DNA of 64,000 nt, taken from contig JAIETM010000006.1 in the NCBI GenBank assembly GCA_019745155.1, positions 1 through 64,000 on the forward strand. Direction: 5' to 3'. How positions within the stretch are numbered: position 1 is the stretch's first letter; every line of letters begins with the position of its first letter. The position numbers and the translations under genes were made by a program. The notes under the pieces are model-generated. The model did not search any database and was not told the DNA's origin. It saw only the letters and a program-made list of their open reading frames with translations. This stretch comes from Chitinophagaceae bacterium. Lineage in GTDB: Bacteria; Bacteroidota; Bacteroidia; Chitinophagales; Chitinophagaceae. Below are positions 34,875 through 44,432 of the stretch, one piece after another.

Positions 34875-37364
34875 GTGCAAGCAACCAACAGAAGACTGAT
34901 TGTCTTACTGATGATGCTCTTATCCATTTATGTGTCACAAGCACAAAGCGTTTGGATCAAGGGTGTTGTTAAAGACAAGCAGAGCGATGAACCCATACCC
35001 TTTGCCTCCGCTGTCTGTATTAGACAAGGCATTGGTGCATTAACAGATTCCTCAGGCAAGTTCGCTTTTCAGGTACCATCGTTGAAAGTCTTAGATACAC
35101 TTGAGATAAGGGCTATTGGCTATCAGCCGGCACGCGTTCCTTTTTCCATCATCAAAGATTCACTTTCGTTTACTGTATTGATTGAAGTGCTACCACCATC
35201 AACAGAAGCTGTGGTAAAAGTGAAATACAACAGGGCATTGTGGTTTTGGCGTAAGATCATGGCCAATAAATACAAACATGATAAGAAGCGTTGGGAAAAT
35301 CTAGGTTATGAAGTGTACAATAAGCTAGAGTTGGATTTGGATAATGTCAACAAAGACAAGCTTAGCAAAAACCCTTTGTTGAAATCGCTCAACTTTGTAT
35401 TTGCTTACATAGATTCTACTTCAGATAGCAAGCCATTCCTACCAGTCTATATCACAGAAACATTAAGCGACTACTATTGGCAAAACAAACCAAGGCGTAC
35501 AAGAGAAGTCATTAAAGCAACACAGACCAATGGATTGGAAAATGAAAGTTTCCTGAAACAATTGGGTGGCACGTATCAGAACATCAATGTGTATGAGCAA
35601 ACCATTCCGGTGTTTGATAAAACATTTATCAGTCCCTTTCATGTGAATGCAGACAATTACTATCACTTCAAATTGTTGGATACCCAATACCTGAATAAGA
35701 AAAGGCTGGTGCATCTTTCATTCAGGCCCAAGCGAAAAGGAGAAGACACATTTGAAGGTGATGCATGGATACATGATACCAGCTTTGCCGTACAAAAAAT
35801 TACGCTTCGTCCGCAGTTAGATGCGAATATCAATTTCGTGACTGGCTTGAGTTTGATTCAAGAGTTTCGATTGGTGCAGGACTCCGTTTGGTTTTTGTAC
35901 AAGGATAAGTTTGTCGCTGATCTTGCACCGTTGGGTGAACAGCGTATTGGCTTCAAGGGAAGGAAAACAACCACTTATCGCAATGTGCTACTTAATGATA
36001 GTTCCATTGAGCGCGAGTTGGCAAAAAGTAAATTGTCAGAAGATATTGTGTTGGTGAGGCCGGTTGACAATAAGCCCGATTCATTCTGGCAGCAAACCAG
36101 ACATGAGCCATTGAATAAAACAGAGCTAGCTGTTTACCAATTGTTGGACACACTAATTCATAATCCCACTTATGTACGCTACAGAAATATCATGGAAGTG
36201 CTCACAACGGGTACGAAAGATCTTGGCAATGTGCGCATTGGTCCATGGTATTACTGGTTAACCGGTAATGTGTGGGAAGGAACCCGATTGCGTTTTGATT
36301 TGGCCACCAACAGAGGCTTTAGTCATCATTGGCATATCAAAGGTTATGTTGCCTACGGTTTTCGCGATGCTATGTGGAAGGGCAGGGCAGAAGTGAAATA
36401 CTTGTTCAGCAGACAACCTTGGACCTATCTCTCACTATCCTATAAATCAGATTTGGATAACGGTCAGGTGTATTATGATCAGTTGGGTAGCGATAATTTG
36501 TTTGCCTTGTTTGCAAGAAAAGCGGGCGTGCCATTCAAGTTTCAACAGATTACAGAGAAAAAGCTGAGCTTTTTTGCCGAAACAAATAAAGGTTTCTCTT
36601 TTGCATTAGATGCCAATAGCAAGTTTTTTAAGCCGCTGCTGAATCTGCCCACAAAGAATTTATTTCCTGTAGCCAAGGGTGAGCCACTCAACACTTTCGA
36701 AGCAAGTCTCCGACTGCGCTATGCTTTTCAGGAACATACCATTGAAGACAATTTTGAGCGCATCAGCTTAGGCAGTGAATTACCCATTGTGCAGTTGAGT
36801 TTTACAAAAGGCTTTGCCGGTGTATTGAATAGTAGTTATTACTACCACAAGTTGGATATAGCCTTAACAGAATACACCAAGCTGGCGCCTTATGGTAGTT
36901 TGTACACCGTACTCTTTGCCGGCAAAACTTATGGCACATTGCCGTATCAGTTATTAGACATGCAGCCGGGCAATGAATGGCGTTATTACAGTCGCTACTC
37001 TTTCAACCTCATGAACCGTTTTGAATACCTCACCGATCGTTATGCCGGCTTTATGATTGAGCACAATATTGGTAGCGGTATTTTCCGTTTGTTGTCACCA
37101 ACAAGAAAATTAAAGCTCCGTCAGTTCTGGACATTGAAATCGGTGATTGGCGATTTATCACCCGCTAACCAGCAACTCAATTTCGTGGGCAATCATCCAT
37201 TCCGTTCACTCGATGGAAAAATGTACACCGAGATTGGTACGGGTATCGACAATATCTTCAAGTTCTTCCGCGTAGATTTTGTGTGGCGCTTGAACACGAG
37301 TTTGCAGCCCAAACTTGATCAGGAAAAATTTGGTGTCTTCTTTGGTTTCCGTGTTGCGTTCTGA
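34875..37364 (+). CDS. DUF5686 / carboxypeptidase-regulatory-like outer-membrane protein
   Basis: An 829-residue exported protein. A GTG start at 34875 gives a full signal peptide (RRLIVLLMMLLSIYVSQAQS); the next ATG (34911) would cut it short. A CarboxypepD_reg-like domain (about 25-110) is followed by the DUF5686 body, with FWRKIMANKYKHDKKRWENL near residue 125, and a C-terminal set of amphipathic barrel strands ending in FFGFRVAF. The family is widespread in Bacteroidota envelopes and of unknown function. It follows the TolB-like gene after 93 nt; both may take part in outer-membrane biogenesis (inference). Confidence 0.82.
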   Translation: MQATNRRLIVLLMMLLSIYVSQAQSVWIKGVVKDKQSDEPIPFASAVCIRQGIGALTDSSGKFAFQVPSLKVLDTLEIRAIGYQPARVPFSIIKDSLSFTVLIEVLPPSTEAVVKVKYNRALWFWRKIMANKYKHDKKRWENLGYEVYNKLELDLDNVNKDKLSKNPLLKSLNFVFAYIDSTSDSKPFLPVYITETLSDYYWQNKPRRTREVIKATQTNGLENESFLKQLGGTYQNINVYEQTIPVFDKTFISPFHVNADNYYHFKLLDTQYLNKKRLVHLSFRPKRKGEDTFEGDAWIHDTSFAVQKITLRPQLDANINFVTGLSLIQEFRLVQDSVWFLYKDKFVADLAPLGEQRIGFKGRKTTTYRNVLLNDSSIERELAKSKLSEDIVLVRPVDNKPDSFWQQTRHEPLNKTELAVYQLLDTLIHNPTYVRYRNIMEVLTTGTKDLGNVRIGPWYYWLTGNVWEGTRLRFDLATNRGFSHHWHIKGYVAYGFRDAMWKGRAEVKYLFSRQPWTYLSLSYKSDLDNGQVYYDQLGSDNLFALFARKAGVPFKFQQITEKKLSFFAETNKGFSFALDANSKFFKPLLNLPTKNLFPVAKGEPLNTFEASLRLRYAFQEHTIEDNFERISLGSELPIVQLSFTKGFAGVLNSSYYYHKLDIALTEYTKLAPYGSLYTVLFAGKTYGTLPYQLLDMQPGNEWRYYSRYSFNLMNRFEYLTDRYAGFMIEHNIGSGIFRLLSPTRKLKLRQFWTLKSVIGDLSPANQQLNFVGNHPFRSLDGKMYTEIGTGIDNIFKFFRVDFVWRLNTSLQPKLDQEKFGVFFGFRVAF

Positions 37365-38147
37365 TTATTCTATTTCTTCCGCTTTTGGTCCAATCAGTTC
37401 TACCACCTTGGTTTGCTTCTTGCGCAAGCGCATATTCAGTAGTTCCACACCAAAAGAGAATGCCATGGCAAAATAGATATAGCCCTTATCGATGTGGCTG
37501 CCATGCAGCGGCTCCACACCTTCAAAGAATAAGCTGAAACCTACCATCAATAAGAAGGAGAGTGCCAGCATCTTCAACGTAGGATGCTTATGGATGAAAT
37601 TAGAAATGCGTTCTGCAAATAAAAACATGATCACCATTGCAATGCTCACAGCAATCATCATGATCTCTACATGATTGGCCAAACCCACAGCGGTGATGAT
37701 GCTATCGAATGAGAAGACCATGTCCACAATGATGATCTGCGCCATCACTGCACCAAAAGATGCGGCTTTGCTCTTGGATTCAAAAGCAGGATCATCGCCT
37801 TCTAACTTGTGGTGAATTTCTTTTACGGTCTTATAGAGCAGGAACAGACCACCGGCCAACATGATACAGTTGCGCAGGTTGAATGCATAGTGAGCATTCT
37901 TCCAATCAAAGCCAAACAATTCCTTATTGCCATTCTGCACCAGCCAGCTTAACGCCATCAATAAAGCAATACGCACGGCAATACCTGCAAACATCCAGAT
38001 GCGGCGGGCCTTGGCCTTGTCTTTGGCATCTTTGAGTTTGCCCATGGTGATGGACACGAAGATGACATTATCAATGCCGAGTACAATTTCCAGAATAGCC
38101 AGCGTGAGTAAGCTAACGAATGCGTCTAATGTAAGCAGGTGCTCCAT
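37365..38147 (-). CDS. TerC family integral membrane protein
   Basis: A 260-residue protein with about seven membrane segments and the two acidic TerC motifs: LEIVLGIDNVIF (near residue 20) and DMVFSFDSI (near 142). TerC-family proteins export metal ions such as manganese or help load exported metalloproteins; tellurite resistance is not implied. Its stop is directly next to the stop of the DUF5686 gene. Confidence 0.88.
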   Translation of the reverse strand: MEHLLTLDAFVSLLTLAILEIVLGIDNVIFVSITMGKLKDAKDKAKARRIWMFAGIAVRIALLMALSWLVQNGNKELFGFDWKNAHYAFNLRNCIMLAGGLFLLYKTVKEIHHKLEGDDPAFESKSKAASFGAVMAQIIIVDMVFSFDSIITAVGLANHVEIMMIAVSIAMVIMFLFAERISNFIHKHPTLKMLALSFLLMVGFSLFFEGVEPLHGSHIDKGYIYFAMAFSFGVELLNMRLRKKQTKVVELIGPKAEEIE

Positions 38148-38188
38148 AAATTTCTTATTGTTTCAGTGATGCGATTATGAGTAGTTGT

Positions 38189-39229
38189 TTAGCGTAGTTC
38201 CTTACAAATATTTTTGGCGATGGCCGGGCCTTGATAGACAAAGCCTGTCCAAACTTGAATCAATGATGCGCCAAGATCCATTTTTTCCTGTGCATCTGCG
38301 CCGGTGAAAATTCCACCACTCGCTATAACAGGGGTATTGCCGCCCAAACCCTTCACCAAGTATTGCAAAACTTCATTGCTTTTTTGTTGCACAGGCTTGC
38401 CACTGAGTCCGCCCATACCAATGGCTTCCACTGCTACCGGCGCGGTGCGCAATCCGGCTCGGCTGATGGTGGTATTGGTAGCCACCAAACCAGCGAGTTG
38501 CATGTCTTTGGTTAAGGCAATGATATCATCCAATTGCTCATTGGTTAAATCAGGAGCAATTTTCAACAGTAAAGGTTTTGGCTTGGGTTTACCTTGGTTG
38601 ATCTGTTGCAACTCGCCGAAGATTTTTTCCAAAGCCGGTTTTTCTTGCAGGGCGCGCAGGCCGGGTGTGTTGGGACTGCTCACATTCACCACAAAATAAT
38701 CAGCGGTATCAAATAGGCGGTCGAAGCAAATCACATAATCCTTCCAAGCATCTTCGTTTTCCGTTACTTTATTCTTGCCAATATTGCCGCCAATAATCAT
38801 TTGGCTATTGGGGTGTTGTCTGCGCCATGCTTCTAATCGGGCTTTCACTGCTTCCACACCATTGTTGTTAAAGCCCATGCGGTTAATCAGGGCCTTATCC
38901 GCCGGCAGGCGAAACAATCTCGGTTGCTCATTACCCGGCTGGGGTTTGGGTGTAACCGTACCAATTTCCACAAAGCCAAAACCCAAAGCTTCCAGTTCGC
39001 GCAGGTAGAGGGCGTTCTTATCAAAGCCGGCACCCAGTCCTACGGGGTTGGTAAACTTGAGACCAAACACTTGCTTGGCCAGGTTTTGTTTGCGGTATTG
39101 ATAGAGCCCGCTGATCAGGCTTTTGCCCGGGCCAAGATCGCAGACCCCGCGCAGCAGGTTCATAGAAAAATGGTGAACTGCTTCAGGATCAAAGCGGAAC
39201 AGAAGGTTGCGGATAACGGGGTACAACAT
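38189..39229 (-). CDS. pyrD: Dihydroorotate dehydrogenase (quinone), class 2
   Basis: A 346-residue enzyme with the N-terminal amphipathic helix of class-2 DHODs (LYPVIRNLLFRFDPEAVHHF), the FMN-binding core, VNVSSPNTPGLR with the class-2 catalytic Ser, and the final IQVWTGFVYQGP. It oxidises dihydroorotate to orotate at the inner membrane, passing electrons to quinone. I start at 39229; an open upstream frame to 39538 overlaps the divergent thiolase gene and has no family-like sequence. A long open frame antisense to the thiolase start is therefore discarded. Confidence 0.94.
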   Translation of the reverse strand: MLYPVIRNLLFRFDPEAVHHFSMNLLRGVCDLGPGKSLISGLYQYRKQNLAKQVFGLKFTNPVGLGAGFDKNALYLRELEALGFGFVEIGTVTPKPQPGNEQPRLFRLPADKALINRMGFNNNGVEAVKARLEAWRRQHPNSQMIIGGNIGKNKVTENEDAWKDYVICFDRLFDTADYFVVNVSSPNTPGLRALQEKPALEKIFGELQQINQGKPKPKPLLLKIAPDLTNEQLDDIIALTKDMQLAGLVATNTTISRAGLRTAPVAVEAIGMGGLSGKPVQQKSNEVLQYLVKGLGGNTPVIASGGIFTGADAQEKMDLGASLIQVWTGFVYQGPAIAKNICKELR

Positions 39230-39298
39230 GTCGCGAAGGTACAACAGCAGGGTTTGTGAAAATTGGTTGCATAAACAACTTTTATTGGTGAATTCCCC

Positions 39299-39306
39299 TA
39301 CATTTG
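39299..39306 (+). promoter_or_regulatory. -7 box before the thiolase gene
   Basis: TACATTTG fits TAnnTTTG and ends 17 nt before the ATG at 39324. It supports that start over the upstream in-frame ATG at 39207, which overlaps pyrD. Confidence 0.45.
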
Positions 39307-39323
39307 GAGAAAATCTGTTTGCC

Positions 39324-40499
39324 ATGCAGGAAGCATATATCGTAGCTGGTTTCAGAACCGCAGTAGCCAAGAGCAAGCGCGGCGGTTTTCGTTTTGTACG
39401 CCCCGATGATCTGGCCATTGATGTGATCAAAGGTTTGTTGGCATCTGTGCCGCAATTGGATCCCAAGCGTGTGGATGATGTGATTGTAGGTAATGCCGTG
39501 CCCGAAGCAGAGCAAGGTTTGCAGGTAGCAAGAATCATTGCCGCACGTGCGGTAGGTTTTGATGCACCGGGTGTAACCGTAAACCGTTATTGCGCCAGTG
39601 GTTTGGAAACCATTGCCATGGCCACCGCACGCATTCGTACCGGTATGGCAGATTGTATTATTGCCGGTGGTACAGAAAGCATGAGTCTGGTACCCACTGC
39701 AGGTTGGAAAACCGTGCCTGCTTATAGCATTGCCAAAGATGAACCCGATTATTATTTGAGCATGGGCTTAACTGCTGAAGCAGTTGCCAAGGAATACAAT
39801 GTAAATAGAGAAGACCAAGATCAGTTTGCGTATCAGAGTCACCAGAAAGCCAAAGCCGCTATCGAAGCGGGGCATTTCAAGTCTGGAATTCTCCCCATTA
39901 CCGTAGAAGAAACTTACTTGAACGAAAAGGGTAAGAAAGCCACACGTTCTTATGTAGTAGATACCGATGAAGGTGTGCGTGCAGATACAACCGTAGAAGC
40001 ATTGGCCAAGTTGAAGCCGGCATTTGCGGTGGGTGGATGTGTGACTGCGGGTAATAGTTCTCAAACAAGTGATGGCTCCGCTTTTGTGTTGGTGATGAGT
40101 GAGCGTATGGTGAATGAGTTGGGACTGAAGCCGATTGGCCGATTGGTGAATTGTGCTTCTGCCGGTGTGCATCCGCGCATCATGGGTATTGGCCCCGTGG
40201 CGGCGATACCCAAAGTATTGAAGCAAGCCAATATGAACCTGGGTGATATTGATTTGATTGAATTGAACGAAGCATTTGCTTCTCAGTCATTGGCAGTGAT
40301 CCGCGAAGCGGGATTGAACCCGGATATCGTGAATATCAATGGTGGTGCGATAGCATTAGGCCATCCATTGGGTTGTACCGGTGCCAAACTCACCATACAG
40401 ATACTGAATGATATGAAGCGACTGAACAAGAAATACGGCATGGTTACCGCTTGCGTTGGCGGCGGACAAGGCATTGCCGGTATTATTGAGAACCTGTAA
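39324..40499 (+). CDS. Acetyl-CoA acyltransferase (thiolase)
   Basis: A 391-residue thiolase-II-family enzyme. The nucleophilic Cys is in NRYCASGLE (near residue 91), with the catalytic His in [14 protein letters not shown] and the second Cys in CVGGGQG near the C-terminus. It cleaves 3-ketoacyl-CoA or condenses two acetyl-CoA. The length and motifs fit the degradative FadA-type branch common in Bacteroidota, but no fadB is adjacent, so the pathway is not fixed. A terminator follows. Confidence 0.92.
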   Translation: MQEAYIVAGFRTAVAKSKRGGFRFVRPDDLAIDVIKGLLASVPQLDPKRVDDVIVGNAVPEAEQGLQVARIIAARAVGFDAPGVTVNRYCASGLETIAMATARIRTGMADCIIAGGTESMSLVPTAGWKTVPAYSIAKDEPDYYLSMGLTAEAVAKEYNVNREDQDQFAYQSHQKAKAAIEAGHFKSGILPITVEETYLNEKGKKATRSYVVDTDEGVRADTTVEALAKLKPAFAVGGCVTAGNSSQTSDGSAFVLVMSERMVNELGLKPIGRLVNCASAGVHPRIMGIGPVAAIPKVLKQANMNLGDIDLIELNEAFASQSLAVIREAGLNPDIVNINGGAIALGHPLGCTGAKLTIQILNDMKRLNKKYGMVTACVGGGQGIAGIIENL

Positions 40500-40522
40500 G
40501 AGACTTAAGCAATAAGTATTTG

Positions 40523-40549
40523 AAAAGCAGGCCATGAGCCTGCTTTTTT
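40523..40549 (+). terminator. Terminator after the thiolase gene
   Basis: GCAGGC (40527-40532) pairs with GCCTGC (40538-40543) across CATGA, with AAAA before and six T after. It marks the right edge of the core block; accessory DNA begins after it. Confidence 0.8.
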
Positions 40550-40642
40550 GTTTGGCGTATTAACGCTGCAAAATGATGATAGCAATTGTTTGATTTTCGA
40601 TCATTATTTTTTATTGTATACAGTTAATCGAGGTAGTTCTAT

Positions 40643-40686
40643 TACGTATATTTATGTGTTAGCGGTAATTATAAAAGACATCAGTG
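40643..40686 (+). other. Possible gene-cassette boundary before the HEPN-like gene
   Basis: The end of this segment, ATTATAAAAGACATCAGTG (40668-40686), matches 16 of 19 bases of the sequence at the start of the leucine-rich-repeat gene on the other strand (44432 down to 44414). Both include the GTG that can serve as start codon. Just before it lies GTATATTTATGTGTTAGCGG, similar in layout to the attC-like half upstream of the OLD gene. See the findings. Confidence 0.4.
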
Positions 40687-40692
40687 CATCAA

Positions 40693-41841
40693 ATGGACAA
40701 TGTAACAAACGACCTTAAAACCTTATTTGACGAAGCGAAACAAAGAAGTGAGTTTGACTTTGTTTTGACTTTAATAAATTATAGGGGTATGGGAACACAT
40801 AAGTTGATGACCAACCTCTATGAGTGGTTTGATGCAATTGAGTTTTACAAAAATTTATACCAAGGACACACAGGCAAAGAGAAAACAAGAATAGCCGCTT
40901 TACTTTACTCGACTTTTTTTGAAAACAGTGACTTTTACAACATCATTGGAAGTCTTTGCAAAGTCAAAACAGGATATAAGGGTTCATCATACTTATTTTG
41001 GAAAACAAAGAAATATGACAGACTACTCGGAATTGGTGAAAAACAAGAGAGTATTTTAGAACTTCTACACGATGCTGGAAAACCAAGCATTATTAACTTC
41101 TTCAAGCAAAACCATTTCAAAGAAATTAGAAACACCTTTTTTCACTCTGCATATGCTTTAAGTGCAGACGAATATATACTTCACGACACGGAACCAATCT
41201 ACATTGAAGGACTTGGGCAATCTTCTTTTAACGTAGAAACCTTTTTCTATCCAAAGGTTGAAAATGTGATTATCTTCTTCAATACGTTTAAGGACCTTTA
41301 TCTAAGTTCTTTTGCAAGTTACACAGCTGACAAAGTAGTCAAAGGATATTTTCCAAATCTATGTGATATTACCATTTTAGGTGCAGCGGACGGACTAAAA
41401 GGTTTTAAGATTAAAAACTCAGTTCAGTTCTTTGGGCAATGGCACGACTCTGGAATATGGTATGACGAGCAGTATGATATGTATGCAGGGCATAACATTA
41501 CTTTCAACATGCCTAGGGTTGAGACCGTAGAAATTGACGACCAACTTAAACGATACGAGAATAAAGATGACATTCATCAAAGTGATGTTGAGTTTCACAA
41601 TTTAATGGAGAAAGTTTCTGACCGCAGACAACCAAACGAAATAGCAAGGGCGACAAATTTGCTTTTAAAGTTTGGCGGTTTACGACACAAGAAAATGGAA
41701 CAAGAACAAAATCCTTTTAAGAAAAGAAGTTTCCCCAAGTTTATTTTGCCGTTTTACAAACGGGCAATAGAAATTGGTTCACCACTTTTTGATACATCAG
41801 AAATTAAGAAAGTTATAAACGAACTCGAAAAACATGTTTAA
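40693..41841 (+). CDS. Accessory protein with a candidate HEPN motif
   Basis: A 382-residue protein (a GTG at 40684 would add three residues). It is AT-richer than its core neighbours and I do not recognise its family. The motif KEIRNTFFHSAY at Arg146-Asn147-x3-His151, in a helical context, fits the RNxxxH / Rx4-6H signature of HEPN ribonucleases, which occur in toxin, abortive-infection and CRISPR-linked proteins. The C-terminal half has beta-rich and charged segments. The next gene, for a small membrane protein, overlaps its end by 8 bp. RNase activity and a defence role are inferred only from this motif and the accessory setting. Confidence 0.6.
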   Translation: MDNVTNDLKTLFDEAKQRSEFDFVLTLINYRGMGTHKLMTNLYEWFDAIEFYKNLYQGHTGKEKTRIAALLYSTFFENSDFYNIIGSLCKVKTGYKGSSYLFWKTKKYDRLLGIGEKQESILELLHDAGKPSIINFFKQNHFKEIRNTFFHSAYALSADEYILHDTEPIYIEGLGQSSFNVETFFYPKVENVIIFFNTFKDLYLSSFASYTADKVVKGYFPNLCDITILGAADGLKGFKIKNSVQFFGQWHDSGIWYDEQYDMYAGHNITFNMPRVETVEIDDQLKRYENKDDIHQSDVEFHNLMEKVSDRRQPNEIARATNLLLKFGGLRHKKMEQEQNPFKKRSFPKFILPFYKRAIEIGSPLFDTSEIKKVINELEKHV

Positions 41842-42196
41842 CATCTTTAGAGTGGTAGAAAAAAATAAAAAAATAATTGCAAAGGAAATAATAATCTTCT
41901 TTTCAATTGCACTTATTGTATTGACTACTTTTATTGGTTTATTATTATTCAATTATTCAGTTAATAGAAATATTGAAAAACAAGAGTTAGAAATTAAAAT
42001 CATACAGAAACAAATAGATACATTATCAATTCTTTCTAATCTAAAAGTTAGTGATGAAAGCTTTCCTTTTGCAATTTTAATGTATATGTATATTAATGAC
42101 CTTGGCTATATCAGTGTTAATGACTCAACATTCTTGAAGAAAATCGAAAATATTAATTACGTTGATGTAAGCTCCCCCAAAAACAGTACGGTTTAA
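41834..42196 (+). CDS. Small membrane protein truncated by the IS element
   Basis: A 120-residue product with one strong membrane segment (about 18-42) followed by a coiled-coil-like stretch (about 43-70). It overlaps the HEPN-like gene by 8 bp, so the two are translationally coupled. The last ten or so residues (from Val-Ser-Ser) are encoded by the left end of the IS (from 42166), so the native C-terminus is lost. A membrane partner for the HEPN-like protein is possible but unproven. Confidence 0.55.
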   Translation: MFNIFRVVEKNKKIIAKEIIIFFSIALIVLTTFIGLLLFNYSVNRNIEKQELEIKIIQKQIDTLSILSNLKVSDESFPFAILMYMYINDLGYISVNDSTFLKKIENINYVDVSSPKNSTV

Positions 42197-42232
42197 AAGT
42201 AGACGAAATGTTTAATTTTAAAATCGTAACAG

Positions 42233-42499
42233 ATGAAAAAGAGTCAATTTACGCCTACGCAGATTGCGGGCATTTTAAAGGAGTTTGAACAGGGCAAATC
42301 GGTTGAGGAGATCAGCCGTCAGTATGGAGTGAGCAAAGCCAGTTTTTACAAGTGGCGACAACGCTATGGAGGGTTGGAGGCCAGTGAGCTAAAGCGTATT
42401 AAGGAGTTGGAGGAAGAAAATGCCCGTTTAAAGCGGATGTACACCAATCTGGCTATGGAGTTGGATGTTGCCAAGTACATTATTGAAAAAAAGTTGTAA
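42233..42499 (+). CDS. IS3-family transposase OrfA
   Basis: An 88-residue protein with an N-terminal helix-turn-helix ([22 protein letters not shown]...[11 protein letters not shown]) and a leucine-zipper-like C-terminus ([19 protein letters not shown]). This is the IS407-type OrfA that binds the IS ends. Near its end, frame 0 reads GAA AAA AAG TTG TAA (42485-42499), a slippery A_AAA_AAG. A -1 shift here joins OrfA to OrfB, giving the active OrfAB transposase. Confidence 0.9.
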   Translation: MKKSQFTPTQIAGILKEFEQGKSVEEISRQYGVSKASFYKWRQRYGGLEASELKRIKELEEENARLKRMYTNLAMELDVAKYIIEKKL

Positions 42500-42537
42500 A
42501 GCCTTGCGAGAAGCGAAGGATTATCGGGGAGCTTAGG

Positions 42538-43386
42538 GTGGAACGGCCCAAAGACATCGGCAAGGCGTGTCGTATCATACACATAAGCAGGAGTAGTCTG
42601 CACTATCGATCTGTAAAAGATGATGCATACCTGATGGATAAGCTTCAGCTATTGGCCGAACAGCATCCTGTAGAAGGCTTTTGGAAGTACTATGGTCGTT
42701 TACGCAATGAGGGCGTTAGTATCAACCATAAGCGACTGTATCGCATTTACAGGCAGTTGGGGATGTCTATGCGCAGGAAGGTAAAGAGACGCATACCGGC
42801 AAGGGTAAAAGAGCCATTATGTGTGCCGGAAGCATTTACACATACCTGGAGTATAGATTTTATGAGTGATGCGCTAAGCAATGGAACCAAGTTCAGGTCG
42901 TTCAATGTGATTGATGATTATAACAGGGAGGTATTGTTTATTGAAACAGCCTATTCATTAAAGAGTAGCAGGGTTATCTGGATATTAAATCACTTAGTAA
43001 ACCGATATGGTTGCCCCAAGTGTATCAGAATGGATAATGGGCCAGAGTTTGTGGCAAAGCTGATGCACAGCTGGAGTGAAGCCAATGCTATATCGTTTAA
43101 ATACATACAACCGGGTAAGCCTATGCAGAATGCCTATATTGAAAGATTTAATAAGAGTTATAGGGTTGGTGTGTTAGATGCCTATCTGTTTGATACCATA
43201 GATGAAGTGAGGGAGATAACAGGAGTATGGGTTGATGACTACAATAAGAACAGACCGCACGATGCTCTGGGTGGTTTATCACCATTGATGTACCGGCAAC
43301 AACAAACGGGTGCTGTTGGGCTTCGTTACGCTACTGCGCCTACGGCGGATCCGCTTCACTACGCCCAACAGGATCAACAACATTGA
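42538..43386 (+). CDS. IS3-family transposase OrfB (DDE integrase catalytic domain)
   Basis: A 282-residue retroviral-integrase-type protein. The DDE triad is visible: Asp in WSIDFMSDAL, Asp in CIRMDNGPEF and Glu in QNAYIERFNKSYR, with the final DDYNKNRPHDALGGLSP. It is normally made as a fusion with OrfA by -1 frameshifting: the -1 frame is open from 42493 straight into this ORF. The GTG at 42538 is only a nominal start. The tail contains TGTTGGGC (43314) and GCCCAACA (43363), an inverted repeat inside the coding region. Confidence 0.9.
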   Translation: MERPKDIGKACRIIHISRSSLHYRSVKDDAYLMDKLQLLAEQHPVEGFWKYYGRLRNEGVSINHKRLYRIYRQLGMSMRRKVKRRIPARVKEPLCVPEAFTHTWSIDFMSDALSNGTKFRSFNVIDDYNREVLFIETAYSLKSSRVIWILNHLVNRYGCPKCIRMDNGPEFVAKLMHSWSEANAISFKYIQPGKPMQNAYIERFNKSYRVGVLDAYLFDTIDEVREITGVWVDDYNKNRPHDALGGLSPLMYRQQQTGAVGLRYATAPTADPLHYAQQDQQH

Positions 43387-43408
43387 TTAAATGAAAAATA
43401 TTCTACTT

Positions 43409-44416
43409 TTATTGCGTACTAAAAATGGGGAGCCTACATGGGAATTTTGTCAATCTATTTCTAGCAATGTCAAAATCCTTCAAACTGTCAAGTTGAGAAA
43501 GGTCGCAGTTGATTTCTTTAATTCCTGTTTCTGCAACAGAGATACTTTTTAATCTTTTCAGGCGTGAAAGGTTGCATGGAAATTCCTTGATAGGATTAAC
43601 TTCTAAAATCAATTCTTCAAGACTATTAATTTCAAAAACTTGTTCAGGAATTTCCTTTAAGTCGTTACCTGTCAATATTGCCATGTAAATATTGAGCTTC
43701 CCAAGTCCGTCTGGTAAAGAAGTCAAAGCTTTATTCTGAAGCCATAAATATTTTCCTTTGTTGTCAGACCAAACAACTGAATTTTCACTTTTATAAAAGC
43801 TACGCTTCTGGTTTGCAGCAATTTCGTTGCACAGGGATGTCATTATCTCCTTTACTGTTGAACTTTCTTTATCAACTTGAAATAGCCAACTTTTTATCTT
43901 ACTATCACATACTATACAATCTATTTCAAAATTTGGATCCCAATTAATGTCTTGATATTCAACTTTTGAGTTATCAGAGTAGGCAAAACGAATTGAGTTT
44001 GGAATGTCTTCAACTTTGGTTGAAGTAATAATAATCCCGTCTGGTGGTATATTGATTGTTTTCTTCCAAAATTTTGTTTTTGGAAGTTCTGGATAACCTT
44101 CAATTCCGAAAATAATTCCTGCTTGTCCTTTAAAGTCTTTGGGGAAAATCAGGTAATTATGTTCTTGCCATTTCATATAAGTCACAAAGCCAAGAATTAA
44201 ATAAGCTGTTGCTAAAATGGATTGAGTTATCCAATATTTCTTTTTGGCTTTTAGAAGTTTGAGTGTTAAAAAGTCAATGAGGTAGATTGAAAGTCCAGTA
44301 CCAACTAAATAAATTCCTAAAAAGAAAAAGTAGCTAAATGTTAAAACTCCAAGCAGCCCGAATATTACTGTCAGAAGTCCAAGAATTTTTAATGGTGAGT
44401 TTGCTATTCGTTTCAC
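43409..44416 (-). pseudogene. Membrane leucine-rich-repeat protein gene cut by the IS
   Basis: The remaining 335-codon frame (GTG start at 44416) encodes three to four N-terminal membrane segments (about 10-85), a middle domain with no family I recognise (about 100-220), and four or so leucine-rich repeats (for example LTSLPDGLGKLN, LKEIPEQVFEINS, LTKFP). The repeat pattern stops in mid-unit at 43439; the last nine codons and stop come from the IS right end. The missing 3' part is not found left of the IS, so sequence was lost. Original role unknown. Confidence 0.75.
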
Positions 44417-44432
44417 TGTCGTCTTTTAAAAT

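Larger units (their letters stand above)
42166..43438 (+). mobile_element. IS3-family insertion sequence (IS407-like), 1273 bp
   Basis: Imperfect terminal inverted repeats: left TGTAAGCTCCCCC...AGTACG (42166-42191) and right CGTACT...GGGGAGCCTACA (43415-43438), matching at TGTA-GCTCCCC and AGTACG. The inside encodes orfA and orfB in the order and frames usual for IS3, with an A-run slippery site. Length is normal. Both ORFs appear intact. No 3- or 4-bp target duplication is visible: TGA or TTGA lies to the left and TGG or TGGG to the right. Confidence 0.9.

Noticed and set aside
37365-38147. Tellurite resistance determinant
   Set aside because: The TerC family is broad, and no other ter genes are nearby.
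39230-39538. N-terminal extension of pyrD
   Set aside because: It overlaps the start of the divergent thiolase gene and lacks family-like sequence; MLYPVIRN at 39229 is the normal class-2 start.
42166-43438. Non-functional or frameshifted transposase
   Set aside because: The break between orfA and orfB is the normal -1 programmed frameshift site (A_AAA_AAG) of IS3 elements, with the -1 frame open into orfB.
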